This document shows, piece after piece, positions 49,893 through 58,486 of a DNA stretch of 64,000 nucleotides. The stretch is from Bordetella petrii (GTDB lineage Bacteria > Pseudomonadota > Gammaproteobacteria > Burkholderiales > Burkholderiaceae_B), in contig NZ_JAFMZZ010000004.1 of the NCBI RefSeq assembly GCF_017356245.1, positions 875,163-939,162 on the forward strand, read 5' to 3'. Below the pieces are notes generated by a model. It did not search any database. It was given only the letters and a program-made list of their open reading frames with translations, and was not told the origin of the DNA. The stretch's first letter is position 1. The number at the start of each line of letters is the position of its first letter. The translations under genes were made by a program, and so were the position numbers.

Positions 49893-52451
49893 ATGGATAT
49901 TGGTTTCATCGTATTTGGCCTGTCCGGCCTGCTGACGCTGGTGTGCTTCATGCCGCCGCTTGCTGGACGGGTCAAGCTTCCCTATTCGGTGCTGCTGGCC
50001 ATCGTGGGCTGCCTGCTGGGCATTGGCCTGCACCTGCATGGCTGGGCGCCGCCGGTGCTGGGCGACTTGTTCGACACCATCGAACGCTTCGAGATTTCGT
50101 CAGAAACCTTCCTGATGGTGTTCCTGCCGGTGCTGCTGTTCGAAACCGCATTGGCCATGAACGTGCGGCGGCTGATGGACGACATCGGCCCCATCCTGAT
50201 GATGGCCATCGTGGCGGTGGTGGTGTGCACCGTGGTGGTGGGCTTCGCGGTCAGCGCCGTGTCGTCGTACGGACTGGTGGCCTGCCTGCTGCTGGGCGCC
50301 ATCGTGGCCACCACGGATCCGGTGGCGGTGGTGGGCATCTTTCGCGAAGTGGGCGCGCCCCGGCGCCTGACCACGCTGGTCGAAGGCGAAAGCCTGTTCA
50401 ACGACGCGGCGTCGATCGCCCTGTATTCCGTGCTGCTGGCGGTGCTGGGGGGCAAGGGCACGCTGTCGGTGGGCGGCGTGTTCAACGATTTCGTTTTCCA
50501 TTTCGTGGGCGGCGGCATCGCGGGCTACGTCATGGGGCGCGGCGCGTGCGTGCTGTTCGCCTGGCTGCGCGGCTTTCCCACCGCCGAGATCACGCTGACG
50601 CTGACGCTGGCCTACCTGTCGTTCTTCATTTCGGAACACTACCTGGGCGTATCGGGCGTGGTGGCCACCGTCATTGCCGGCCTGGTGGTGGGCTCGGCCG
50701 GGCGCACGCGCATGTCGCCGGTCACTTTCGAGCACCTGGCAAGTTCGTGGGAACAGTTCGGATTCTGGGCCAATTCGCTCATCTTCCTGTTCGCGGCCAT
50801 GCTGATACCGAAGCTGATGGCGGCCGCCGACCCCGAGGAACTGCTGCTGGTGGCCGTGGTGTTCGTGGTAACGCTGGCGGCCCGCGCCATCGTGGTGTTC
50901 GGCCTGCTGCCGCTGCTGGGGCTGACGCCCCTGGGCACCAAGGTCAGCACCCCCTACAAGACCGTGATGCTGTGGGGCGGCCTGCGGGGCGCCGTGTCGC
51001 TGGCCCTGGCGCTGGCCGTGACCGAGCAGGATGCGGTGCCGGAAGAGGCGCGCCAGTTCATTGCCGTGGTCACCACCGGCTACGTGCTGGCCACGCTGTT
51101 CATCAACGGCATCACCCTGCGGCCCCTGATCCGCATGCTGGGCCTGAACCAGCTGTCGCCCGTGGAGCGCACGATACGCAACCAGGCGCTGGTGGTGGCC
51201 CTGGAAGACCTGCAGGACAAGACCGACGAAGTGGCCAAGGCCGACCACATCAGTGCCGAGGCCAGCGAGCGCATCCACGCGGTGTTCGACGGCAGCCTGG
51301 CCAGCGTGCATGACAGCCAGCTCGGCCAGATGACCGACGAGCAGCGCGTGGCGGTGGGCCTGGCCATCGTGGCGCAGCGCGAACAGGAAATGTTTTTCGG
51401 CATCCTGAAGGCGCAGATCGTTGACTGGCGCATGGCCGAATCGCTGCTGGCGCGTTCCGAACGCCTGGAAGACGCCGTGCGCACCGGCGGCCTGGCCGGC
51501 TTCGAGCGCGGCATCGAAGCCGACGTGCGCCATTCGAAAGCCTTCCGGCTGGCGCTGCGCATGCACTATATGTTCGGCTTCCAGGGCTGGCTGGCGCGCG
51601 AACTGGGGCAGCGCTTCGCCAACCTGATGACCAAGCGTTCGGTGGCGCAGCGCCTGATCTCGTTCGCGCGCGAACAGATCGCGCCGCTGCTGGGCGAGGC
51701 CGCGGCCCAGCAGATCGTGGCCGCGCACCAGCGCCGCCTGGACCTGATCGAACACGCCCTGCAGGCGCTCAACCTGCAATATCCGTCGTATTCATTGTGG
51801 CTGCAGGAAAGCCACCTGGGCCGCACCGCGCGCGAACTCGAACGCATCCGCTACCACGACATGCTGGAGCAGTCGCTGATCAGCGGCGAGGTCTACGCCG
51901 ACCTGATGGGACAGCTGAAAAGCCGCTGGCGCCACATCGACCGCCATCCGCCGCTGGACATGGAGCTGGGCGCGGCCGAGCTGATCACCCGCGTGCCGCT
52001 GTTCGAAGGCCTGAGCGCGGATTCGCTGCGCGCCATCAGCAAGCTGCTCAAGCCGCGCCTGGCGCTGCCCGACCAGCCGGTGCTGACGCGCGGCCGGCAC
52101 GGACAGGAAATGTGCTTCGTGGCATCGGGCGCCGTGTCGGTGCAGTTGCCCGACGGCACCGCCATCGAGCTGGGCAGCGGCGAATTCTTCGGCGAGCTGG
52201 CGCTGCTGGGCGAACAGCAGATCAACCCGGATGTGCATTCGCTGGGCTACAGCAAACTGCTGATGCTGTCGCTGCGCGACTTCGAGGCGCTGCTGGCGCG
52301 CGACCCGAACCTGCGCGAGCGCATTCAGGTCGTGGCCAAGCAGCGGCTGCGCGCCATCGAGGTATGGAAGCAGTTTTCGCAAACCGGCACCACCACGCCG
52401 CCCGCGCCGCCCGGCCCGCCGGCGGCCGGCGCCGCTCCCGCCGACGCGTGA
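49893..52451 (+). CDS. CPA1 sodium/proton antiporter with cyclic-nucleotide-binding-like domain
   Basis: An 852-residue protein. The first 420 residues are a CPA1 (NhaP/NHE-type) antiporter with about 12-13 helices and the ion-binding ATTDPVAVVGIFREVGAPRR and EGESLFNDAASIALYSVLLA motifs, plus MLWGGLRGAVSLALALAVTE. A cytoplasmic helical stretch (about 440-690) follows. The end (about 695-815) is CNMP-like: VPLFEGLSADSLRAISKLLK, LTRGRHGQEMCFVASGAVSV, GSGEFFGELALLGE. The phosphate-binding cassette lacks the conserved Arg after FGELALLGE (QQINPDVHS instead), so cAMP binding is doubtful. A Pro/Ala-rich tail ends it. Likely role is pH/Na+ homeostasis. Confidence 0.9.
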   Translation: MDIGFIVFGLSGLLTLVCFMPPLAGRVKLPYSVLLAIVGCLLGIGLHLHGWAPPVLGDLFDTIERFEISSETFLMVFLPVLLFETALAMNVRRLMDDIGPILMMAIVAVVVCTVVVGFAVSAVSSYGLVACLLLGAIVATTDPVAVVGIFREVGAPRRLTTLVEGESLFNDAASIALYSVLLAVLGGKGTLSVGGVFNDFVFHFVGGGIAGYVMGRGACVLFAWLRGFPTAEITLTLTLAYLSFFISEHYLGVSGVVATVIAGLVVGSAGRTRMSPVTFEHLASSWEQFGFWANSLIFLFAAMLIPKLMAAADPEELLLVAVVFVVTLAARAIVVFGLLPLLGLTPLGTKVSTPYKTVMLWGGLRGAVSLALALAVTEQDAVPEEARQFIAVVTTGYVLATLFINGITLRPLIRMLGLNQLSPVERTIRNQALVVALEDLQDKTDEVAKADHISAEASERIHAVFDGSLASVHDSQLGQMTDEQRVAVGLAIVAQREQEMFFGILKAQIVDWRMAESLLARSERLEDAVRTGGLAGFERGIEADVRHSKAFRLALRMHYMFGFQGWLARELGQRFANLMTKRSVAQRLISFAREQIAPLLGEAAAQQIVAAHQRRLDLIEHALQALNLQYPSYSLWLQESHLGRTARELERIRYHDMLEQSLISGEVYADLMGQLKSRWRHIDRHPPLDMELGAAELITRVPLFEGLSADSLRAISKLLKPRLALPDQPVLTRGRHGQEMCFVASGAVSVQLPDGTAIELGSGEFFGELALLGEQQINPDVHSLGYSKLLMLSLRDFEALLARDPNLRERIQVVAKQRLRAIEVWKQFSQTGTTTPPAPPGPPAAGAAPADA

Positions 52452-52472
52452 TCGGGCGGGGCCGCCCGCCGG

Positions 52473-53501
52473 TCAGGTGGTTTCGCGCCGCACCAGGTTG
52501 AAGCCCAGGTCGACGTGGCGCTGCGCCGGCGGCTGGCCGGCCATTTGCTGCAGCAGCAGGTCGGCTGCCGTCAGGCCGATCTGGTAGCGCGGCGTGGCAA
52601 TGGAGGACAGCGGCGGCGTGGTCCAGGCCGTGCCGGCGAAATCATGGAACCCCACCAGCCCCATGCGCCCGGGCACGGCGATGCCGCGCCGCGCGCACTG
52701 GAACACGGCCCCTTGCGCCAGGTCGTCGTTGCAGAAAAACAGCCCGTCGCAATCGGGGTGGCTGTCGAGCACCTGGTCGAGCAGTTCCGCGCCCAGCCCG
52801 ATGGAGGATTTCTGCGGCGTCATGATTTCCAGCGCCGGGTCGTACAGGCCCGCCTCGCGCAGTGCCTGGCGGCCGCCTTCGCAGCGCCGCAGCGAGCGCG
52901 GGTCGAGCTGGGCGCCCACGATGCCGATGCGGCGGTAGCCGCGTTCGGCCAGGTGGCGGCAGGCGGCCAGCCCCGAATCGAACTGCGAGAAGCCCACGCT
53001 GAGATCGGGGGATTCGGCCGGCAGGGTCTCGATGGTGTGCACGGCCGGAATGGCGGCCGTGCGCAGCAGCTGCCAAACCCCGGGGTTGTGGTCGATGCCG
53101 GTCAGGATGACCCCGTCGGGCGAATGCTGCAGATAGGTGCGCAGCTGGGCTTCTTCGGCGTCCAGCGAATACCCGGTGACCCCCACCAGCATGTGGTAGC
53201 CCTGGGCGTCCAGGGTTTCTTTGATGCCGGCGATGATGTCCACGAACACCACATTGCTCAGCGAAGGAATCAGCGCCACCACGATGCGCGAGCGCGACGA
53301 GGCCAGGGCGCTGGCGGCATGGTTGGGCACATAGCCGAGCTCGTGGCAGATGCGCAGGATGCGTTCGCGCAGCGCGGGCGCCACCTTGTCGGGCAGCCGC
53401 AGCGCGCGCGACACGGTGATGGCGCTGACGCCGGCGCGGCGCGCCACCTGCTGCATGGTGACGCGGCCATCACGGGTACTGCGGGGCTTGCGTGCCGACA
53501 T
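52473..53501 (-). CDS. LacI family transcriptional regulator
   Basis: A 342-residue LacI/GalR-type repressor: DNA-binding headpiece TMQQVARRAGVSAITVSRAL, hinge helix YVPNHAASALASSRSRIVVA, then a periplasmic-binding-like effector domain (VALIPSLSNVVFVDIIAGIK, GVILTGIDHNPG, GIAVPGRMGLVGFHDFAGTA). The hinge and GFxD motifs resemble GntR/IdnR-type sugar-acid regulators. It is divergent from the TRAP operon and a perfect palindrome lies between them. Proposed repressor, inducer perhaps the acid taken up by the TRAP system. Confidence 0.92.
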   Translation of the reverse strand: MSARKPRSTRDGRVTMQQVARRAGVSAITVSRALRLPDKVAPALRERILRICHELGYVPNHAASALASSRSRIVVALIPSLSNVVFVDIIAGIKETLDAQGYHMLVGVTGYSLDAEEAQLRTYLQHSPDGVILTGIDHNPGVWQLLRTAAIPAVHTIETLPAESPDLSVGFSQFDSGLAACRHLAERGYRRIGIVGAQLDPRSLRRCEGGRQALREAGLYDPALEIMTPQKSSIGLGAELLDQVLDSHPDCDGLFFCNDDLAQGAVFQCARRGIAVPGRMGLVGFHDFAGTAWTTPPLSSIATPRYQIGLTAADLLLQQMAGQPPAQRHVDLGFNLVRRETT

Positions 53502-53544
53502 GTCGAATAGGTGTCAGGGAAATTGCGTAGTCTGCCGGAAGGGC

Positions 53545-53574
53545 TTTACAGTCGCCATATGTTAGCGCTAACAT
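53545..53574 (+). promoter_or_regulatory. Promoter and LacI-type operator of the TRAP operon
   Basis: A 16-bp perfect palindrome ATGTTAGCGCTAACAT (53559-53574), centred on CG as expected for LacI-family sites, overlaps a promoter-like pair TTTACA (53545-53550) - N17 - CTAACA (53568-53573). It is 38 bp before dctQ and 58 bp from the lacI-type gene start, so one bound dimer could control both. Confidence 0.8.
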
Positions 53575-53611
53575 CGCACAACATTTAAAAAAGATCAATC
53601 GGAGACAAGAT

Positions 53612-54160
53612 ATGCAGCCTGCTCCCCAGCGCCCTGCCCAGGGCGCGCGTGCGTGGCTGGCGCGTGCCGCCGACGCCTGCAGCCGGCTCCAGACCTGGCT
53701 GATGGTGGCCTGCCTGGCCGTCATGGTGGTGTTGCTGTTCGGCAATGTCGCGCTGCGCTACCTGTTCAATTCCGGCATCAACGTGTCTGACGAACTGTCG
53801 CGGCTGGCGTTCGTGTGGCTGATCTTCCTGGGTTCGGTGCTGGCGCTGCGCGAGCACCAGCACATCGGCGTGACCATGCTGGTGCAGCGTTTCGGGCCCG
53901 GGGCGCGCAAGCTTACCCACATTGCCTGCCAGCTGCTGACGCTGTGGGTGCTGTGGCTGATGGCCGACGGCAGCTGGAAACAGACCGTGATCGGCCTGGA
54001 TACCCGCCTGCCCGTTACCGGACTGCCCATGGCCGTGTTCGACGCGGCCGTGCTGTACGCCGCCGTGGCGATGGGGCTGCTGGTGCTCGTCGACCTGGCC
54101 CGCGTGCTGGCCGGCGGCGAGCCGCCGCTGGACGCCAGCCCCGAAGACCCGCTCGCCTGA
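53612..54160 (+). CDS. TRAP transporter small permease (DctQ type)
   Basis: A 182-residue four-helix membrane protein. Helices lie about 28-50 (LMVACLAVMVVLLFGNVALRYL), 60-80, 100-125 and 140-165. The DctQ landmarks are NVALRYLFNSGINVSDELSR, LAFVWLIFLGSVLALREHQH and IGVTMLVQRFGPGAR. It pairs with the large permease downstream. First gene of the putative sugar-acid operon; ribosome binding site CGGAGA. Confidence 0.92.
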   Translation: MQPAPQRPAQGARAWLARAADACSRLQTWLMVACLAVMVVLLFGNVALRYLFNSGINVSDELSRLAFVWLIFLGSVLALREHQHIGVTMLVQRFGPGARKLTHIACQLLTLWVLWLMADGSWKQTVIGLDTRLPVTGLPMAVFDAAVLYAAVAMGLLVLVDLARVLAGGEPPLDASPEDPLA

Positions 54161-54191
54161 GCGCCGATCCGCTTCCTACGCCTGCCTGACC

Positions 54192-55472
54192 ATGACCCTG
54201 ACCCTATTCCTGGCGGTGCTGCTGGGGCTGATCGCCCTGGGCATGCCGATCGCGTTCGCGCTGCTGCTCAGCGCGGTCGCCCTGATGTTCCAGCTGAATT
54301 TCTTCGATTCCCAGATACTTGCGCAGAACATGCTGTCGGGCGCCAACAGCTTCACGCTGATGGCCGTGCCGCTGTTCATGCTGGCCGGCGAAGTCATGAA
54401 CGCCGGCGGCCTGTCGCGCCGCATTGTCGACCTGGCCAGCATGTTCGTGGGCCACATCCGCGGCGGCCTGGGCTACGTGGCCATCTTCGCCAGCGTGCTG
54501 CTGGCGGCGCTGTCGGGCTCGGCCGTGGCCGACGCGGCCGCGCTGGGCACGCTGCTGATCCCCATGCTGCGCGACAAGGGCTACAGCGCCGAACAGGCCT
54601 CGGGCCTGATCGCCGCCGGCGGCATCGTGGCGCCCATCATCCCGCCGTCGATCTCGTTCATCATCTTCGGCGTGGCCACCAATGTGTCCATTACCAAGCT
54701 GTTCTTCGCCGGCATCGCGCCCGGCCTGCTGATGGGCCTGACCCTGGTGGCCGTGTGGACCTGGGTGGCGCGCAAGCATGGCGCGCTGACGCCCACGCCG
54801 CGCGAATCCTGGGGCGCCCGCCTGCGCGCGCTGCGCCAGGCGGTGTGGGCGCTGATGCTGCCCGTGATCATCATCGGCGGCCTGCGCGGCGGCATTTTCA
54901 CGCCCACCGAGGCCGCGGTGGTGGCCGCCGTGTATGCGCTGGCGGTCAGCCTGTTCGTCTACCGCGAGATCACCGTGCGCGACCTGGGCCGCCTGTTCAT
55001 CAATGCGGCGCGCACCACGGCCGTCGTGATGTTCCTGGTGGCCGCGGCCATGGTGTCGTCGTACATGATCACCCTGGCCGACATGCCGCAGGACCTGATC
55101 AACCTGCTGACCCCGGTGCTGGACCAGCCCAGGATGCTGATGTTCTCGCTGATGGTGCTGCTGACCCTGATCGGCACCGTCATGGACCTGACGCCCACCA
55201 TCCTGATCCTGGCGCCGGTGCTGATGCCGGTGATCACCAAGGCGGGCATCGACCCGGTGTATTTCGGGGTGATGTTCGTGCTGGTGGGCTGCGTGGGTCT
55301 GCTGACGCCGCCGGTAGGCACCGTGCTCAACGTGGTGTGCGGCGTGGCGCGCATCAACATGGAAACCATCTGCAGGGGCGTGTGGCGCTACGTGGCCGCC
55401 TATACGGCCCTGATCGTCATTCTGGTGATCTTCCCGCAGCTGATCACCGTACCCGCGCGCTGGCTCTATTGA
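54192..55472 (+). CDS. TRAP transporter large permease (DctM type)
   Basis: A 426-residue twelve-span permease with the DctM signatures LGMPIAFALLLSAVALMFQL, LMAVPLFMLAGEVMNAGGLSRRIVDLASMFVGHIRGGLGYV, GSAVADAAALGTLLIPMLRDKGYS, GGIVAPIIPPSISFIIFGV and LTPPVGTVLNVVCGVA. It drives sodium-coupled uptake of the ligand captured by DctP. It lies 31 bp after the small permease. Confidence 0.95.
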   Translation: MTLTLFLAVLLGLIALGMPIAFALLLSAVALMFQLNFFDSQILAQNMLSGANSFTLMAVPLFMLAGEVMNAGGLSRRIVDLASMFVGHIRGGLGYVAIFASVLLAALSGSAVADAAALGTLLIPMLRDKGYSAEQASGLIAAGGIVAPIIPPSISFIIFGVATNVSITKLFFAGIAPGLLMGLTLVAVWTWVARKHGALTPTPRESWGARLRALRQAVWALMLPVIIIGGLRGGIFTPTEAAVVAAVYALAVSLFVYREITVRDLGRLFINAARTTAVVMFLVAAAMVSSYMITLADMPQDLINLLTPVLDQPRMLMFSLMVLLTLIGTVMDLTPTILILAPVLMPVITKAGIDPVYFGVMFVLVGCVGLLTPPVGTVLNVVCGVARINMETICRGVWRYVAAYTALIVILVIFPQLITVPARWLY

Positions 55473-55524
55473 AACGGCAGCGACCGCCGCCTGCGCCATT
55501 CAGCAACCAAGGAGGAGCAACACC

Positions 55525-56541
55525 ATGTTCAAGACCTGCAAGTACACCCTGCTGGCCGTCACCCTGGCCGTGTCCTGCGCGGCCGCCGGCGTGGCCGGCG
55601 CCCAGGACATCAAGCCGCGCCTGATCCGCTTCGGCTACGGCCTGAACGACGACAGCGTGCAGGGCCGCGCCGCGCGCCAGCTGGCGCAAGAGCTGGAAAA
55701 ACTCAGCGGCGGCAAGATGAAGATGAAGACGTTCGGTTCGGCCAGCCTGGGTTCGGACGAGCAGATGCAAAGCGCGCTGGTCGGCGGCGTGCAGGAAATG
55801 ATGGTGGGCTCGACCGCGCCGCTGGCCACCATGGTGAAGGAATTCGGCGTGTTCGACCTGCCGTTCCTGTTCAATAGCGACCGCGAGGCCGATGCGGTGC
55901 TCGACGGCCAGCTGGGCGAGAGCCTGCTGAAGAAGCTGGAAGCCAAGGGCCTGGTGGGCCTGGTGTACTGGGAAAACGGTTTCCGCAACCTGACCAATTC
56001 CAAGCACCCGGTGGTCAAGGCCGAAGACCTGGAAGGCATCAAGCTGCGCGTGATGCAGAACCAGGTGGCCCTGGGCGTGTTCAACGCCCTGGGCGCAAAT
56101 GCCGTGCCCATGCCGTTCTCGGAACTGTTCACGGCGCTGGAAACCCGCACGGTGGATGGCCAGGAAAATCCCGTGACCACCATCCAAAGTAGTAAATTCT
56201 ATGAAGTGCAGCCGTACCTGACCATTACGCGCCACGTGTACACCCCCTGGGTGGTGCTGGCGTCCAAGAAATGGTGGGACACGCTCTCGCCCGACGAGCA
56301 GAAGCTGATCCGCCAGGCCGCCGTGGCCTCGCGCGACTTCGAGCGCAAAGACAGCCGCGCCGATTCCAAGAAGGCGATGGACACCCTCAAAGAGCACGGC
56401 ATGAAGATCAATGTCGTGTCCGACGAGGAAATCGCCCGCATGCGCCAGAAGGTGCAGCCCGTTGTGGACAAGTACACCCAGGAACTGGGCCCGGACTTGG
56501 TCAAAGAGCTGCAAGACGAAATCCAGAAAGCGCGCGGCTGA
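55525..56541 (+). CDS. TRAP transporter substrate-binding protein (DctP type)
   Basis: A 338-residue periplasmic protein: signal peptide (YTLLAVTLAVSCAAAGVAGAQD), then IRFGYGLNDDSVQGRAARQL, GGKMKMKTFGSASLGSDEQM, FDLPFLFNSDREADAVLDGQ, the ligand-gripping Arg region EGIKLRVMQNQVALGVFNAL, and LETRTVDGQENPVTTIQSSKFYEVQPYLTITRHVYTPWVV. DctP proteins bind carboxylates through that Arg. The neighbouring dehydratase argues for a sugar acid such as an aldonate. Binding protein last in the transporter set, with a strong hairpin after it. Confidence 0.94.
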   Translation: MFKTCKYTLLAVTLAVSCAAAGVAGAQDIKPRLIRFGYGLNDDSVQGRAARQLAQELEKLSGGKMKMKTFGSASLGSDEQMQSALVGGVQEMMVGSTAPLATMVKEFGVFDLPFLFNSDREADAVLDGQLGESLLKKLEAKGLVGLVYWENGFRNLTNSKHPVVKAEDLEGIKLRVMQNQVALGVFNALGANAVPMPFSELFTALETRTVDGQENPVTTIQSSKFYEVQPYLTITRHVYTPWVVLASKKWWDTLSPDEQKLIRQAAVASRDFERKDSRADSKKAMDTLKEHGMKINVVSDEEIARMRQKVQPVVDKYTQELGPDLVKELQDEIQKARG

Positions 56542-56551
56542 TCGCGCGCCA

Positions 56552-56575
56552 GGCCGGGCCCGCGCGGGCCCGGCC
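56552..56575 (+). other. Strong hairpin between the TRAP binding protein and dehydratase
   Basis: A perfect GC-only stem with 10-bp arms (GGCCGGGCCC/GGGCCCGGCC) and loop GCGC lies 10 bp after the dctP-type stop. No T-run follows, so it is probably a 3' stabiliser or partial attenuator that raises binding-protein mRNA over the downstream enzyme. Confidence 0.6.
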
Positions 56576-56607
56576 ATACCGCCCACCGTTGCATCGTAGT
56601 GATCGCC

Positions 56608-58392
56608 ATGCCCCACACGCCCCGCAAGTTGCGCAGCCAGAAATGGTTCGACGACCCTTCCCACGCCGACATGACCGCCATCTATGTCGAGCGCTACCTG
56701 AATTCCGGCATCACGCGCGCCGAGCTGCAATCGGGCCGGCCGATCATCGGCATCGCCCAGACCGGCAACGACCTGACGCCCTGCAACCGGCACCACCTGC
56801 AGCTGGCTGACCGGATCAAGGCCGGCATCCGCGACGCGGGCGGCATTCCCATGGAATTCCCGGTGCATCCGCTGGCCGAGCAGGGCCGCCGGCCCACCGC
56901 CGCCCTGGACCGCAACCTGGCCTACCTGGGCCTGGTCGAGATCCTGCACGGCTATCCGCTGGACGGCGTGGTGCTGACCACCGGCTGCGACAAGACCACG
57001 CCGGCCTGCCTGATGGCCGCGGCCACGGTCGACATTCCGGCCATCGTGCTGTCGGGCGGCCCCATGCTCGACGGCTGGCACGAGGGCAAGCGGGTGGGGT
57101 CGGGCACCGTGATCTGGCACGCGCGCAACCTGATGGCCGCGGGCAAGATCGACTACGAAGGCTTCATGACGCTGGCCACCGCCTCGTCGCCGTCGGTGGG
57201 CCACTGCAACACCATGGGCACGGCCCTGTCGATGAACTCGCTGGCCGAGGCGCTGGGCATGTCGCTGCCGGGCTGCGCCAGCATTCCGGCGCCGTATCGC
57301 GAACGCGGGCAGATGGCGTACGCCACCGGCATGCGCATCTGCGACATGGTGCGCGACGACATACGTCCGTCGCACATCCTGACCCGCCAGGCTTTCGAGA
57401 ACGCCATCGTGGTGGCCTCCGCCCTGGGCGCGTCCAGCAACTGCCCGCCGCACCTGATCGCCATTGCGCGCCATGCCGGGGTGGAGCTGTCGCTGGACGA
57501 CTGGCAGCGCCTGGGCGAAGACGTGCCGCTGCTGGTGAATTGCGTGCCGGCCGGCGAATACCTGGGCGAAAGCTTCCACCGCGCCGGCGGCGTGCCGGCC
57601 GTGCAGCACGAACTGCACGCGGCGGGCCGCCTGCACGGCGGCTGTGTGACGGTGTCGGGCCGCACCGTGGGCGACATCGCCGCGGCCTCGGCCGCCCACG
57701 ACCGCGACGTGATCCGCAGCTACCAAGCGCCGCTGCGGCATCGCGCCGGGTTCATCGTGCTGTCGGGCAATTTCTTCGACAGCGCCATCATGAAGATGTC
57801 GGTGGTGGGCGAGGCGTTCCGGCAGTCGTACCTGGAAACGCCGGGCGATGAAAACGCCTTCGAGGCGCGCGCCATCGTGTTCGACGGGCCCGAGGACTAC
57901 CATGCCCGCATCGAAGACCCGGCCTTGAACATCGACGAACATTGCATTCTGGTGATCCGCGGCTGCGGCGACGTGGGCTATCCGGGCAGCGCCGAGGTGG
58001 TGAACATGGCGCCGCCCTCACATCTGCTCAAGCGCGGCATCGATTCGCTGCCGTGCCTGGGCGACGGGCGCCAGAGCGGCACGTCGGCCAGCCCGTCCAT
58101 CCTGAACATGTCGCCCGAGGCGGCGGTGGGGGGCGGCCTGAGCCTGCTGCAGACCGGCGACCGCCTGCGCGTCGACCTGAATCAGCGTTCAGTCACCCTG
58201 CTGGTGGACGCCGGCGAAATGGCGCGGCGCAAGGCCAATGCCAAGCCCGTGCCGATTCCGCCGTCGCAGACGCCCTGGCAGGAAATCTACCGGCAGATGG
58301 TGGGGCAGCTGTCCACCGGCGGCTGCCTGGAGCCGGCCACGCTATACCTGCGGGTGGTCGAGACTCGCGGCGACCCGCGCCATTCGCACTGA
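56608..58392 (+). CDS. IlvD/Edd family sugar-acid dehydratase
   Basis: A 594-residue Fe-S dehydratase. Cysteines placed as in pentonate dehydratases are Cys59 (TGNDLTPCNRHH), Cys127 (VVLTTGCDKTTPAC) and Cys200 (SSPSVGHCNTMGTALSMNSL). The C-terminal GCGDVGYPGSAEVVNM and LGDGRQSGTSASPSILNMSP also fit arabinonate/xylonate dehydratases better than IlvD or Edd. Probable reaction: loss of water from an aldonate to a 2-keto-3-deoxy acid. The ATG at 56608 is preferred over a GTG three codons upstream. It ends the lacI-TRAP operon. Confidence 0.88.
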   Translation: MPHTPRKLRSQKWFDDPSHADMTAIYVERYLNSGITRAELQSGRPIIGIAQTGNDLTPCNRHHLQLADRIKAGIRDAGGIPMEFPVHPLAEQGRRPTAALDRNLAYLGLVEILHGYPLDGVVLTTGCDKTTPACLMAAATVDIPAIVLSGGPMLDGWHEGKRVGSGTVIWHARNLMAAGKIDYEGFMTLATASSPSVGHCNTMGTALSMNSLAEALGMSLPGCASIPAPYRERGQMAYATGMRICDMVRDDIRPSHILTRQAFENAIVVASALGASSNCPPHLIAIARHAGVELSLDDWQRLGEDVPLLVNCVPAGEYLGESFHRAGGVPAVQHELHAAGRLHGGCVTVSGRTVGDIAAASAAHDRDVIRSYQAPLRHRAGFIVLSGNFFDSAIMKMSVVGEAFRQSYLETPGDENAFEARAIVFDGPEDYHARIEDPALNIDEHCILVIRGCGDVGYPGSAEVVNMAPPSHLLKRGIDSLPCLGDGRQSGTSASPSILNMSPEAAVGGGLSLLQTGDRLRVDLNQRSVTLLVDAGEMARRKANAKPVPIPPSQTPWQEIYRQMVGQLSTGGCLEPATLYLRVVETRGDPRHSH

Positions 58393-58418
58393 GGGGCGAA
58401 GCTGGCGCGGCGGGGCCG

Positions 58419-58457
58419 GGCCAGGTGTCTGGCACCTACGGAGCCAGACACCTGGCC
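58419..58457. repeat. REP-like palindrome between convergent genes
   Basis: Perfect 15-bp arms (GGCCAGGTGTCTGGC and complement) flank the loop ACCTACGGA. Stem core and loop match the units at 43491-43579 (loops gCCTGgCGGA and ACCTGgCGGA when oriented alike). It lies between the convergent dehydratase and Nudix genes and could also terminate both, but lacks a T-run. Confidence 0.8.
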
Positions 58458-58486
58458 GCGCCGCGATACCCGCCGCGCCCGCGCCG

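Noticed and set aside
53509..53519. AGGTGTCAGGG near the lacI start as a further REP half copy
   Set aside because: Only 10-11 bases, no second arm and no loop, so chance cannot be excluded.
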